Notes under the pieces: generated by a model
What the model saw: only the letters and a program-made list of their open reading frames with translations
The model's database searches: none
Told to the model about the DNA's origin: nothing
Part shown: piece after piece, positions 7,886-16,884 of the stretch
Numbering within the stretch: the first letter of the stretch is position 1
Layout: every line of letters begins with the position of its first letter
NCBI GenBank assembly: GCA_903936705.1
Contig: CAIZWN010000069.1
Coordinates: 1-64,000, forward strand
DNA: 64,000 bases
Direction of reading: 5' to 3'
DNA from: an uncultured Myxococcales bacterium
GTDB lineage: Bacteria; Myxococcota_A; UBA9042; DTJE01
Position numbers and translations under genes: made by a program

Positions 7886-9538
7886 TCATCGTCCCGGGCA
7901 CTGAGCCTGTACTTCACTGGAGATTCCCTTCTTGCCGTAGGCGCGTTCGAAGTGCTCCGCAAATTCCATGGCCAATTTGTCCGCTCGCTGGTCGTAGGCC
8001 CTGGGATCCGTCCACGTTGATCTCGGGCGCAAGATGGAAGCGTCGGGTACTCCCGGGCACAAACGCGGCACCCGCACGTGAAATCGCGAGTCCTCCTCGT
8101 ATTCCACGTTTCGCAGGGCGCCCGACAGTGCCGCGCTTACCAGGCAGCGGGTCAGACGAATGTCCATGCGTCTCCCTATCCCTGGCGGACCACCGCCCCA
8201 TCCGGTGTTGATCAGGTAGACCGCGGTGTCGTGGCTGTCCAGCCGCTGGCCCAGCATCCCGGCGTAATCCGATGGCAGTCTTGGCATGAATGGTTCGCCG
8301 AAGAACCTGCTGAACGTGGAACCCGGCCCGGTCACGCCCGTTTCGGTCCCGGCCAGCTTGCTTGTATAGCCCATCAGGAACCACAGCATCGCCTGGGATC
8401 GATCAAGGCGCGACACTGGTGGCAGCACGCCGTTCGCGTCGGCCGTCAGAAACAGGATCGTGCCGGGGTGTCCCCCGGTACCGCTGCTCTTGATGCTCGG
8501 GAGGGCGGACAGGAGGTAGGATGCCCTCGAATTCTGGGACAATCGCTCGTCGTCCAGGTCAAAATTTCCCGAGGGGAACATCAGGGCGTTCTCGATAATC
8601 GAGCCGTGCTGCAGCGCATCGGCCTGGTGGAACACAGCCTCGTGGATCGCCGGCTCCCGCCCGGGGTCCAGATGGATCAGTTTCGCATAGCAGCCATACT
8701 CCAGGTTGGCTATGCCATTTGGTCCCCATCCGTGTTCGTCGTCTCCCAGCAATGCCCTTTCAGGGTCAGCAGACAGTGTGGTCTTGCCGGTGCCGGACAG
8801 ACCCAGCATCAGAGCCGTGTCGCCGGCCGAGCCCTCGTTGGCCGAGCAGTGCATCGGCAGGATTCCCTCGACGGGTAGGTAGTAGTTCATGGCGGTAAAC
8901 GCCATCTTCTTGACGCTTCCCAGGTAGGCCGACCCGAAGATGATGCCCATCCTGCGGTCGTAATCCATTGCGACTACCATTCGGGACGTGCGGCCCGTGG
9001 TCGGGTCAACCCGAAGCCTTCCAGCATAGCGATCCGGGTCCAGTTTTTCCGTGGGCAGTGCCAGTATCATGAACGGGCGTTTCGCGAAGCAACTGCACGA
9101 AATATCGGCAGGCAGCGGTCGAAACATGTTTTCGGTGAATAGCGCGGTCAATGCCCGGTCCGTCACGGTTGTTATCGGAAGGCTCCACGCTGGGTCCGCG
9201 CCCAGCGCGCGGGTTGTCACGTACAACGTGTCCCGTCTATTGAACGCAGACAGCGCGTCGGCCAGCAGCATGTCGAAGGTGGTCTGTTCGATAGCGACGT
9301 TGTTTGCGGAATCCCAGTCGATTACAGCCTCACTTTCGTGTCGCCTTACCGTGACGGTATCTCGTGGACTGCGACCGGTGGATTCGGGAGGCGCCCATGT
9401 GGCCAGAGCCCCGCAGGCCGAAACGAACGCCTCGCGCCGGTCGATGACCTCCCTGATGATTTCCGCCCTTGGCGCATTGCGTCGGATGGGAATCCCGGAG
9501 GAATCTAGAAAGCGATTAACGACGTCCGCCAGCGCCAT
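7886..9538 (-). CDS. pckA: Phosphoenolpyruvate carboxykinase (ATP)
   Basis: 550 residues from the ATG at 9536-9538. It converts oxaloacetate plus ATP to phosphoenolpyruvate plus CO2, the gateway step of gluconeogenesis. Signatures are GRSPRD in the N-terminal third, the P-loop LSGTGKTT near 246, the adjacent LSADPERALLGDDEHGW metal/kinase-2 segment, and NTGWGGGPPG. The frame stays open to 9700 (604 residues), but a promoter-like TTGACC-N16-TAGAAG sits at 9565-9592 inside that extension and the family is 520-550 residues long, so the shorter start is chosen. Unlike most ATP-PEPCKs the extreme C-terminus is short and Gly-poor. It is single, convergent with nagZ. Confidence 0.88.
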   Translation of the reverse strand: MALADVVNRFLDSSGIPIRRNAPRAEIIREVIDRREAFVSACGALATWAPPESTGRSPRDTVTVRRHESEAVIDWDSANNVAIEQTTFDMLLADALSAFNRRDTLYVTTRALGADPAWSLPITTVTDRALTALFTENMFRPLPADISCSCFAKRPFMILALPTEKLDPDRYAGRLRVDPTTGRTSRMVVAMDYDRRMGIIFGSAYLGSVKKMAFTAMNYYLPVEGILPMHCSANEGSAGDTALMLGLSGTGKTTLSADPERALLGDDEHGWGPNGIANLEYGCYAKLIHLDPGREPAIHEAVFHQADALQHGSIIENALMFPSGNFDLDDERLSQNSRASYLLSALPSIKSSGTGGHPGTILFLTADANGVLPPVSRLDRSQAMLWFLMGYTSKLAGTETGVTGPGSTFSRFFGEPFMPRLPSDYAGMLGQRLDSHDTAVYLINTGWGGGPPGIGRRMDIRLTRCLVSAALSGALRNVEYEEDSRFHVRVPRLCPGVPDASILRPRSTWTDPRAYDQRADKLAMEFAEHFERAYGKKGISSEVQAQCPGR

Positions 9539-9564
9539 CAGATGGCTCCGCGCCTGGATTACTC

Positions 9565-9592
9565 CTTCTAGCACACCATTCCGGTCGGTCAA
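9565..9592 (-). promoter_or_regulatory. Predicted pckA promoter
   Basis: Minus strand: TTGACC, 16-base spacer, TAGAAG. It places the transcript start about 20 bases before the ATG at 9538 and so argues against the longer reading frame to 9700. Confidence 0.55.
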
Positions 9593-9723
9593 AGTTTCAG
9601 TCAGAGGTGCATTGCGCGGTTGATCCCCTTTCCTGCTGCCAACATGAGGGTTGCAATGGTTGACATCCGCAAGCCCAGGGTTTCCACTTGGATTCGACAT
9701 TGTGTTGATTGGAGGGAATTTTC

Positions 9724-10080
9724 ATGGAAAGTCGGAAGACCTTTTTTTTGGTTGCGGGGCTGGTTGTTGTTGCTGGGGTCATAGTGGCGTGCGGCCCTGC
9801 CTTCGTGGCACCGCAGGTCTCGAACGAGTTGTACGACATCGCGCGCTCCAAATGGCCTGCTGCCACTCGCGAGTCGCTGGACAAGGGGCATGACCTGTTC
9901 GTGGCTTCGTGTGGCAAGGGCGGTTTCTGTCACAAGCTGCCTACACCAGGAAGTCGTGTTGTCGGGCAGTGGCATTCGATCATCTTGAGGATGGCGCCGA
10001 AGGCGCAGTTGAATGAATCACAGAGCGAGGCTGTTCTGCACTACATTCTGGCCGTTCGTGATCTGCCTCCAGTGAACTGA
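9724..10080 (+). CDS. Small cytochrome c-like lipoprotein with a CX5CH motif
   Basis: 118 residues. The ATG at 9724 is preceded by GGAGGG; a TTG five codons earlier is not needed. The signal ends in VIVAC (Cys23). The mature part reads like a one-heme c-type cytochrome: GHDLFVASC, then CH followed by KLPTP, a W-H-S-I-I-L-R-M helix and a C-terminal helix ending HYILAVRDL. Normal c-type hemes use CXXCH; here the codons read C-GKGGF-CH, five residues between the cysteines. Either it carries heme through an unusual motif or it has lost heme binding. The Met in RMAPKA could be the sixth ligand. It stands alone, with no oxidase or assembly genes beside it. Confidence 0.7.
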   Translation: MESRKTFFLVAGLVVVAGVIVACGPAFVAPQVSNELYDIARSKWPAATRESLDKGHDLFVASCGKGGFCHKLPTPGSRVVGQWHSIILRMAPKAQLNESQSEAVLHYILAVRDLPPVN

Positions 10081-10172
10081 TCAAGTTGACTGGACCAAGC
10101 CAGGCTGGCCTTTCTGCGTGATGTCGGCAGCTTCATCTGTCCCGTTCTTGCCAAAGCCGCTAGACTTCCCGG

Positions 10173-13112
10173 ATGGACCCGTTCGTCGCACTAGACTGCA
10201 GTCTTGCCAGCGCCCGCAGGATGTTGATCCGCGAGCGCCTGGCGGATCTTCTGGCAGCCGGGGCACTCGTCGGGATTGCCGCGATTGGCCTGGCTGTGTG
10301 TCTTGCGGCGGTTACGCCCGATCCGGTTCCGGTTCGACTGACACTGGTCGTCGCAGTGCTTTCCTGTGTTGTCGGATTATTTGTCCACGTTAGACTGGTT
10401 CTGCCCCATCGCTTGGCCCGACCTGATCTCCTGGGTCGTGTGCTTCGAGGACGACTTCCCGAGTTGGGTTTTGGGGTGGAGGCAATTGCGGGCCTCCGGC
10501 CACTGGCCGATGACACCATCGCTTTTTCCGCGTCGCTGTTGGCTGCCGAGGCTGATCGTGTGGCATCAATCCTGGACCGAAGGGATTCGGGGGTTCTTCC
10601 ACGGACAGATCGGGCCAGACGGCGCCTTCGTTACGCCGCAGTGCTAGGCGCCGTGGTTCTGCTGGCCTCGGCGACGGCGCCCTGGTTTGTACTGCGTGGC
10701 GCTCGCAACCTTCTGGGCCTGTCCGGTCGCTTTCCTGTTTCATGGCTTGTAGGACCCCCAACTTCTGTCGCGGTTCTTGCGTACGACTTGCACACGACGG
10801 TCGTGCTTGCTTCTCCGTCGGGCGAGCGTGATCGCATCCCGGGTGACGACAGTGGTGATATCACGGCCCCCGAAGGAGCTTCGGTCGAGGTTTCGGGCCG
10901 CCTGTTCAGGCCGGCAACCTCCGGGAGTCTGGTGCTGCGAACCGGCAATCGTGAATCACGCCATCCGTTGGAACTGTCGTCGGATGGTTCTTTTGTAGCT
11001 ATGTTGCAGGTGCGAGAGGCCGGTCAGTGGCATCTGTCGACGGTTATACCGCCCGGACTTGTGCTGGACGAGGAGGTAAGGCGGCGGATCGTGGTGGCCG
11101 ACCTGGACCCGCCTCGGGTAGCGGTGTTTCCACCCAAGCGGACCGGGATGGAGCCAGGCGAGACCGCGATCCTGCGGTGGTCGGTCGAGTGCCCCAACGG
11201 TATCACTGGCGTGGATGCGGTGTATTCATTTCCCCTGGAGCCTGAGCGTCAGTCGATCCGCATTCACCTGCGGGATGTTGCTCCGGGCATGCGGCAGGTT
11301 TCGGGGGAACTGTTGTTCCAGATGCCGTCTGATGCGATGGATCTTGGGGGACTGGTCGAGGTGGTGATCGAGGCGCTTTCGCGTCTTTCGCGCAGACCCG
11401 ATGGCATAGGGCGGGCCGTTCCGGTGCGGTTCTTTGTGGACGTTCCATCGGTGCGGCGGCAGGCGTCGGTTGCCGAGTGGGGTAGGCTGCGGTCAAGTGC
11501 GGTGGTCCTGCTGGGGGACCTGTTGGACTTGCCCGGGCCGGGCAACCCCGTTCTGCCACCGGCAATATTAAGGGCGTTGCGCGACGTCGCGGATCGGGTT
11601 CGAAAGGCCGAGACGGCGGCGATTGGTGATTCTGATGCTGCCGTCATGCGAACGGCTCTTGGACAGGCGGCCGGCGTTCTTGACGAGGCGGGTCAGGGGG
11701 TGTCCAGCCAGAAGGGCCTGGCGCAGAGTAAGGTCGAGCAGGCGGTTCTGATCCTGGACGACGGTGTCGATCGCGAGTGGCGAGCTTTGTTGTCGGGATG
11801 GCTGTCGGACATGGAGAGGTGGGCATCGCGACTTGACGAACTGGACCGTGGAGATCAGTCGGCGCAGGGAATGGACGAGGCATCGCGGATCCTTGTGCGA
11901 TCACGTCGTGCCCTGCGCCTGGTTGAAGGGGCGCGACGCCAGATGGAAGCTGGAGCTGCCTGGGGTGGCGGGCCGGCAAGACTGGAACCACGCCGGCTTG
12001 GCGAGATCGCAATGTCGGCACTTGATGCAATCATGACGGCCGAATCGGCCAGGGTTTCTGGCTCATCCATCGATGGATTGTTGCGAAATGTATCAACAGC
12101 AATGAATCTGGTCGCGTCTTCATGGCGTTCCGGCATGGATCGACGCACTTTGCCTGGAGTGCGTGATGTGTCACTGCCTGCCGAGGTGGAGACCAACCTT
12201 CGCCAGGCCGGGCGCCTGCAGCGGGACGTCATGGATCGCACGGCGCAGTCGGCTTTCGTGCTGAAGCGACGGGCTGACGGATCGGCCCAGTCTCGTGGCT
12301 CCGATGTGAAGACAATGACTGGCAAGATTGAGGAGGCAATGGAGGTGCTTGGGCACCCCGAGGTTTCGCGACTGGACAGGTATGATGCCGAGGACATCGC
12401 GCGGCTGATGTCCGACGTTTCAAACCTTGCGGACCTGGTGGCCGGGCGCGACTTTGACACTGCGGTCAGGGTGGCCGAGGACGCCGCATCAGGGACAGCC
12501 CGTCTTGCGGGCGATCTGCGTGATGAGGCTTCGTTCAAGGATGATTCCCAGGGGGATCCTGGTGCCCTTCGTGCCGTAGCGACCAGGATGGCCAAGGCCG
12601 CCCCGTTGCTGGCCGATGTGTCCAGGGTCCTGTCGGCGTGGCGTCGGGATCGTGCGGCGATGGTCGACGCCAGCGATCGAGTTGAGCTTCAGGATCAGAA
12701 GAAGGTTCAGGAACGCGCCCTGACGTCGGCTTCGCGTGTTGCCGATGCCCTGAAGCGGGCTACCGGGAGCGAGTCGGGCGAGGCCTCCAGCGTTGCCATA
12801 TCGATCCGTCGGAACATGGAGGAAGCGACCCGCCGGCTGGCCGAGTGGAATCCTGCCGCGGCCGAAGCTCATCAGCGACAGGCGATACAGGACATGAACC
12901 GACTGCGTCACCTGCTGGATCGTGGCGCGATGGAATTGTCTCGCAGGGCGACCGATCGCGACGACCCGGAGGAATTGCATCTGCCGAAGCCTGAGCCGCG
13001 AAAGACGTCGGATGACCTGGAAAGGGCGGTGCGCGATCGCTTGTCTGGACCGCTACCCGAGGCGGTTGCAGACCTCGTCAGGTCCTATTACGAGTCGATA
13101 TTGAAGCCGTGA
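10173..13112 (+). CDS. Large DUF4175-like membrane protein
   Basis: 979 residues. Two hydrophobic helices lie at about 28-50 and 56-76 and a third at about 150-172; together they look like the N-terminal membrane part of DUF4175/TIGR02302 proteins, whose function is unknown. Residues of about 190-430 are a beta-rich extracytoplasmic region, and from about 450 to the end the protein is long, charged and helical with many Ala/Arg/Asp heptads, probably coiled coil. The ATG at 10173 follows a TAGACT box by only six bases, so a leaderless transcript is possible; no convincing -35 was found. It converges on the argS operon with four bases between stops. I do not propose a biochemical role. Confidence 0.72.
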   Translation: MDPFVALDCSLASARRMLIRERLADLLAAGALVGIAAIGLAVCLAAVTPDPVPVRLTLVVAVLSCVVGLFVHVRLVLPHRLARPDLLGRVLRGRLPELGFGVEAIAGLRPLADDTIAFSASLLAAEADRVASILDRRDSGVLPRTDRARRRLRYAAVLGAVVLLASATAPWFVLRGARNLLGLSGRFPVSWLVGPPTSVAVLAYDLHTTVVLASPSGERDRIPGDDSGDITAPEGASVEVSGRLFRPATSGSLVLRTGNRESRHPLELSSDGSFVAMLQVREAGQWHLSTVIPPGLVLDEEVRRRIVVADLDPPRVAVFPPKRTGMEPGETAILRWSVECPNGITGVDAVYSFPLEPERQSIRIHLRDVAPGMRQVSGELLFQMPSDAMDLGGLVEVVIEALSRLSRRPDGIGRAVPVRFFVDVPSVRRQASVAEWGRLRSSAVVLLGDLLDLPGPGNPVLPPAILRALRDVADRVRKAETAAIGDSDAAVMRTALGQAAGVLDEAGQGVSSQKGLAQSKVEQAVLILDDGVDREWRALLSGWLSDMERWASRLDELDRGDQSAQGMDEASRILVRSRRALRLVEGARRQMEAGAAWGGGPARLEPRRLGEIAMSALDAIMTAESARVSGSSIDGLLRNVSTAMNLVASSWRSGMDRRTLPGVRDVSLPAEVETNLRQAGRLQRDVMDRTAQSAFVLKRRADGSAQSRGSDVKTMTGKIEEAMEVLGHPEVSRLDRYDAEDIARLMSDVSNLADLVAGRDFDTAVRVAEDAASGTARLAGDLRDEASFKDDSQGDPGALRAVATRMAKAAPLLADVSRVLSAWRRDRAAMVDASDRVELQDQKKVQERALTSASRVADALKRATGSESGEASSVAISIRRNMEEATRRLAEWNPAAAEAHQRQAIQDMNRLRHLLDRGAMELSRRATDRDDPEELHLPKPEPRKTSDDLERAVRDRLSGPLPEAVADLVRSYYESILKP

Positions 13113-13116
13113 AAGT

Positions 13117-13509
13117 CTACTTGGCCACTGCTATGGCGTCGATTTCCACGCGCGCACCGCGGGGAAGTGCCGTGACCTGCACCGTGGCGCGGGCCGGCCT
13201 GTGCTCTCCGAAAAACTCGGCATAGACGATGTTCACGGCTCCGAAGTCGGACAGGTCCGTCAGGAAGATCGTGGTGCGAACGACGTGCCAGCTGTCCATT
13301 CCGCCGGCCAACAGGACAGCGCCAAGGTTCTGAAGTGCCTGGCGGGCCTCCGCGTCCACACCCCCCGTAACCATGGTTCCAAGGATCGGGTCAAGCCCAA
13401 GCTGACCAGACAGGAACAGCATGCGGCCGGGGCGACATTCCACAGCCTGGGAGTAAGGCCCGATGGCCTTCGGGGCGGCGGTGGTCTCAATCAGCGCGTT
13501 GTTCTGCAT
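13117..13509 (-). CDS. ridA: RidA-family enamine/imine deaminase
   Basis: 130 residues from the ATG at 13507-13509, with GGAGG ten bases upstream. RidA proteins hydrolyse reactive 2-aminoacrylate and related imines formed by PLP enzymes. Family landmarks are AIGPYSQAV at the N-terminus, FLSGQLGLDP, and RATVQVTALPRGARVEIDAIA, whose first Arg is the substrate carboxylate-binding Arg and whose Glu is near the active site. It is the last gene of the run argS-SPOR-cupin-ridA, 33 bases behind the cupin gene. Confidence 0.9.
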   Translation of the reverse strand: MQNNALIETTAAPKAIGPYSQAVECRPGRMLFLSGQLGLDPILGTMVTGGVDAEARQALQNLGAVLLAGGMDSWHVVRTTIFLTDLSDFGAVNIVYAEFFGEHRPARATVQVTALPRGARVEIDAIAVAK

Positions 13510-13542
13510 GGTGTGCAATCCTCCAGTCAATAGGCGCCGTGC

Positions 13543-13920
13543 CTATGGTCGGCTGGTACCCTCGCGTCCATATACGTCCTCGAGCCTTACGACGTCATCC
13601 AGTTCGGGTGTCGACGTCTCGATCAGATCGACGTCGCAGCTTTCGGGTGCAATGTAGCGGTGGATCGTGCCCGGCAGGGTCCTGAACCCGGCTCCGCAGG
13701 GCAGTTCGATTCGCTCGCACTCGTCGGCCGGACCAATCTCCAGAATTAGAGTGCCGTCCAACACGTACAAGGTCTCGTCCTTGATACGGTGATACTGGCG
13801 GGAAAGTCGCTGGCCTCGGTTGATGTGAAGGATCTTCCCGACATAGCGATCCGTGTGCGCAAGAATCAGTTCGTATCCCCATGGTTTCTCGACACGTCTG
13901 GGAGCAAGCAGCGGGATCAT
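13543..13920 (-). CDS. Cupin-fold protein of the mannose-6-phosphate isomerase type
   Basis: 125 residues. It begins KPWGYELILAHTD and continues with a single beta-barrel cupin, typical of the C-terminal half of type II phosphomannose isomerases and of small stand-alone cupins. Putative metal ligands are in QYHRIKDETLYVLDG (His, Glu) and GTIHRYIAP (His). Length is normal for the stand-alone form. The start codon overlaps the SPOR gene stop as ATGA, so translation is coupled. A sugar-phosphate isomerase role is possible but the context (tRNA synthetase, SPOR) does not decide it. A longer frame reaching 14148 is rejected because it lies antisense-style across the SPOR coding frame. Confidence 0.8.
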   Translation of the reverse strand: MIPLLAPRRVEKPWGYELILAHTDRYVGKILHINRGQRLSRQYHRIKDETLYVLDGTLILEIGPADECERIELPCGAGFRTLPGTIHRYIAPESCDVDLIETSTPELDDVVRLEDVYGREGTSRP

Positions 13921-15059
13921 GGAACCTCCACTGTTATGGCCTGTTCGTGTTCTCGATTGTTGAATTTGGCTGCAAATGACTGGGCTTCCGCCAGGGACGA
14001 AAAGCGCCCCAGTCGAATCCTGTACCAAGTGAATCCGGCTCCATCGGCGAATGATACCACGCGGGCGGTATATCCCTGCTTTTTCAGGGATGCCACGTAT
14101 TCCACAGCCAGAGGTTCGTCGCGGAAGGCCCGGGCCTGGATGGCCCAAGTCGTGTGCGAATTGGATACGGTGTTCGGACGACCGGTACTCACCGCGGCTG
14201 GCGGTGCGGAGGCAGTTGTGACAGGTGCCTTGGTCGTCCTAGCGATCGCCGCGGCAGGTGCAGTTGATGGTTTAGCTGCCTTGATGTCTTCTGTGGATTC
14301 AACCTTCTCTGGCCGCAAAGCAACAGTTACCGGCGAAGCGTCCGCCTTTGCCGGGGAAGCGTCCGCCTTTGCCGGGGAAGCGTCCGCTTTTGCCGGGGAG
14401 GCGTCCGCCTTTGCCGGGGAAGCGTCCGCTTTTGCCGGGGAGGCGTCCGCCTTCGCAGTCGGATCAATGGAGGTTACCTCGACGGCAACTGCTGCCAAGC
14501 CACAGGCGCCGTCGGCCACTATGCACGACGAGCAGCGTTCCGGGTCAGTCACCAGCAGCGGGGGCCAGAATCCGTCGCCATCCGGGGCGTCTGCTGGCTT
14601 GGAAGGTATCAAGACGGTCGGGTCGGTGGCTTGTATCGTTTCGGCAGTTTCACCAATTGCCCTAGAGACTTCCTCGCCGCGACGGTCTGTTGCCAGCGCC
14701 GATTCGTCCAGCCGGGGGACGATCTGGGTCGGCCGCGGAAGCACCTGGCCGCGCGTCGCCCCATTCAAGCTTGCAGGATGACTTGTTGATTGCGAGATCG
14801 GATTGGCTGCCGCGGCTGCAATTGGAGCCTCGGTCGGGCGCAAGGTGTCGACGCCATAGGTTCGTCCGAGGAAGTAACCTCCTGCAAAAACAACCACGGT
14901 GACTATCAGCAGCGCGACAACGCCCAGCGCCACATAAGTCGGCTCGATGTATACCGGCGTCTTCTCGCGGATCAGGTCCAGGTCACGGACACCCACCTCG
15001 ATGGGTGGTCGTTCGGGACGCTTGCGCTCCCCTGCGTTCGAGCCATCAGGCCGTGTCAT
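13917..15059 (-). CDS. Bitopic SPOR-domain protein with tandem Ala/Asp/Ser repeats
   Basis: 380 residues from the ATG at 15057-15059, overlapping the argS stop by 14 bases. Residues of about 1-40 are cytoplasmic, 42-64 a transmembrane helix, and 65-300 a low-complexity periplasmic linker that includes about six copies of the seven-residue unit ASPAKAD. The last 75 residues (TTWAIQARAF... to the end) are a SPOR domain, which binds glycan strands stripped of stem peptides and targets proteins to the division septum. So it is probably a septal envelope protein. The repeat number is encoded by a 21-base tandem repeat and could vary between strains. Confidence 0.82.
   Translation of the reverse strand: MTRPDGSNAGERKRPERPPIEVGVRDLDLIREKTPVYIEPTYVALGVVALLIVTVVVFAGGYFLGRTYGVDTLRPTEAPIAAAAANPISQSTSHPASLNGATRGQVLPRPTQIVPRLDESALATDRRGEEVSRAIGETAETIQATDPTVLIPSKPADAPDGDGFWPPLLVTDPERCSSCIVADGACGLAAVAVEVTSIDPTAKADASPAKADASPAKADASPAKADASPAKADASPAKADASPVTVALRPEKVESTEDIKAAKPSTAPAAAIARTTKAPVTTASAPPAAVSTGRPNTVSNSHTTWAIQARAFRDEPLAVEYVASLKKQGYTARVVSFADGAGFTWYRIRLGRFSSLAEAQSFAAKFNNREHEQAITVEVP
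14336..14455. repeat. 21-bp tandem repeat coding the ASPAKAD units
   Basis: Between five and six nearly identical 21-base units of the form GCGTCCGCCTTTGCCGGGGA plus A or G, in frame in the SPOR gene. Units differ only at C/T in the CCT/CTT triplet and at the last base. Being a multiple of three, expansion or loss changes linker length without frameshift. Confidence 0.9.
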
Positions 15060-16755
15060 CGTCCGCCGCCAGGCGCATCTCCTCGGGGGCCGAAACACCG
15101 AGCAGCCGAAGACCGGCAGCCAGTACCGACTGGACGCGCGACACCAGGAACAGGCGCGCCGCAGTCTTTGCCGGGTCGGACGAGATCACCTTCTCGGTGT
15201 GCTTGTTGCGAGTGTAGTACCCGTGGAAGCCCTTGACGAGATCCGTGAGGTAGAACGCAATGTGATGCGGCTCGCAACGTCGCGCGGCCGATTCAACCAC
15301 CCCCGCGAACCTGGCCACATCCTTGATCAGCGACTGTTCCTCCGGCAGGGTCAGCGATTCACGCAGGGCTTCCGAGAATCCCGGCACCGCGATCCCAAGG
15401 CCGGCAGCCTTGCGCAGAATGGACGCCACGCGTGCGTGACCGTACTGGACGTAATAGACCGGGTTGTCCATCGTCTGGGACTTGGCCAGGTCCAGGTCGA
15501 ACTCCATCTGTGCGTCAGCCTTGCGCAGCAGGAACAAAAACCGCACGGCGTCGCGTCCGACCTCGTCCAGCACTTCTTGAAGGGTCACGAATTCGCCGCT
15601 GCGCTTGCCCATTGGGACGGCCACTCCGCCGCGGGTCAGAGTGACCATCTGCACCAACAGGACCTGCAACATGGCGGGGTTGTGTCCCATGGCTTCCAGG
15701 GACGCCTTCATGCGCGGGATATAGCCGTGGTGGTCCGCGCCCCAGATGTTGATCAGCCTGGTGAACCCTCGACGAGCCTTGTCGTCGTGGTAGGCGATGT
15801 CGGCGGCAAAGTACGTCGGTACTCCGCTTGCCCGCACCATGACACGGTCGTCCTCGTCAGCTTTTCCTTCCATCCGGAACAGTATGGATCCAGCCTCGTC
15901 GCGATAGGCATTGTCTCGCTGAAGCAGGATATCAGTGGTCCGTTCCACAGCGCCCGATGCGTACAGCGAGCGTTCGTTGGTCCAGTGGTCGAACTCGATA
16001 TCCCCTGAGCGCAGTGTCCCCCGAATGACTGCCAGCAGCCTTTCCTCGGCGAAGTGCGTGCACGGATTGTCGTCGCGTGCGCCCAGGTCCTCGTACGCCT
16101 TCAGGCAGGCTGCTCGGCCGGCCTCGGTCGCCACGAATTCTGCCGCCACGTCTCGTACGTACTGGCCGCGGTAGCCGTTTTCGGGGAAGTCGGATCCGTC
16201 GGAGCTGCCCAGTATCTCCCGTCCGCGGCAGTGCAGCGACAAGCCCATCATTGCCATCTGGTTGCCGACGTCGTTGACGTAGTACTCCGTTTCGACGGCG
16301 TATCCCGTGGCCCTCATCAGGCGAGCGACCGAATCGCCCAGCACTGCCCCGCGACCGTGTCCCACGTGCAGCGGCCCGGTCGGGTTTGCCGAAACGAATT
16401 CCAGCAGCACACGTTCGCCTGCGCCGGATGCCGGCAGCGTCGTCACGTCCCGCATCCGTTCGAACCAGGCCGCCGGCGCGACCTTGAAATTCAGGTAGCC
16501 AGGCGGGGCAAACGTCACGGCCTGGAACAGCCCTTCGGGGGCCTGGATCGCGGCCATAAGTTCCTTGCCGCATTCCGCCGGGTTGCGGCGTGTGGCCTTT
16601 CCCAGGGCCAGCGGCAGCGCGCATCCAAAGTCGCCGAACTCGTCGCGCTTGGGCCTTTCTATGACCACCGACGGGCGGACCTCGGCAGGAATCTTCCCGT
16701 CGGCCCGCAGTCGCTCCATCGCCTCGAACAGTACTCGTTCAACGATCGCTTCCAT
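15046..16755 (-). CDS. argS: Arginyl-tRNA synthetase
   Basis: 569 residues from the ATG at 16753-16755 with GGAGGG upstream; the open frame extends 26 codons further but those lack a binding site. It charges tRNA-Arg with arginine in the cytoplasm. The N-terminal Add1 domain contains FGDFGCALPLALGKATRRNP, the HIGH-type motif is HVGHGRGAVLGD after FVSANPTGPLH, the synthetase core has YYVNDVGNQM and GADHHGYIPRMKAS, the KMSK-equivalent region is MGKRSGEFVTLQEV, and the anticodon-binding DALR domain ends the protein. Length is normal. It leads an operon: its last 14 bases overlap the SPOR gene start. Confidence 0.95.
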   Translation of the reverse strand: MEAIVERVLFEAMERLRADGKIPAEVRPSVVIERPKRDEFGDFGCALPLALGKATRRNPAECGKELMAAIQAPEGLFQAVTFAPPGYLNFKVAPAAWFERMRDVTTLPASGAGERVLLEFVSANPTGPLHVGHGRGAVLGDSVARLMRATGYAVETEYYVNDVGNQMAMMGLSLHCRGREILGSSDGSDFPENGYRGQYVRDVAAEFVATEAGRAACLKAYEDLGARDDNPCTHFAEERLLAVIRGTLRSGDIEFDHWTNERSLYASGAVERTTDILLQRDNAYRDEAGSILFRMEGKADEDDRVMVRASGVPTYFAADIAYHDDKARRGFTRLINIWGADHHGYIPRMKASLEAMGHNPAMLQVLLVQMVTLTRGGVAVPMGKRSGEFVTLQEVLDEVGRDAVRFLFLLRKADAQMEFDLDLAKSQTMDNPVYYVQYGHARVASILRKAAGLGIAVPGFSEALRESLTLPEEQSLIKDVARFAGVVESAARRCEPHHIAFYLTDLVKGFHGYYTRNKHTEKVISSDPAKTAARLFLVSRVQSVLAAGLRLLGVSAPEEMRLAADDDTA

Positions 16756-16884
16756 TGGTCGGTTCCCTCCGGCGGCAGTTGTAATCCGGGAGTCGGAAAA
16801 GGGCAAGGCGACGAGCCTTGCGCCATCGGACACCCAAGGTACCGGCCGCAGGCCGCATGATCGAATCGATTATCTCACCGAATG

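Noticed and set aside
8078-8878. 266-codon plus-strand frame inside pckA
   Set aside because: Overlaps the conserved PEPCK core on the other strand; no independent support.
9539-9700. N-terminal extension of PEP carboxykinase to 9700
   Set aside because: The family length, the lack of an upstream ribosome binding site and the promoter-like boxes inside the extension favour the ATG at 9538.
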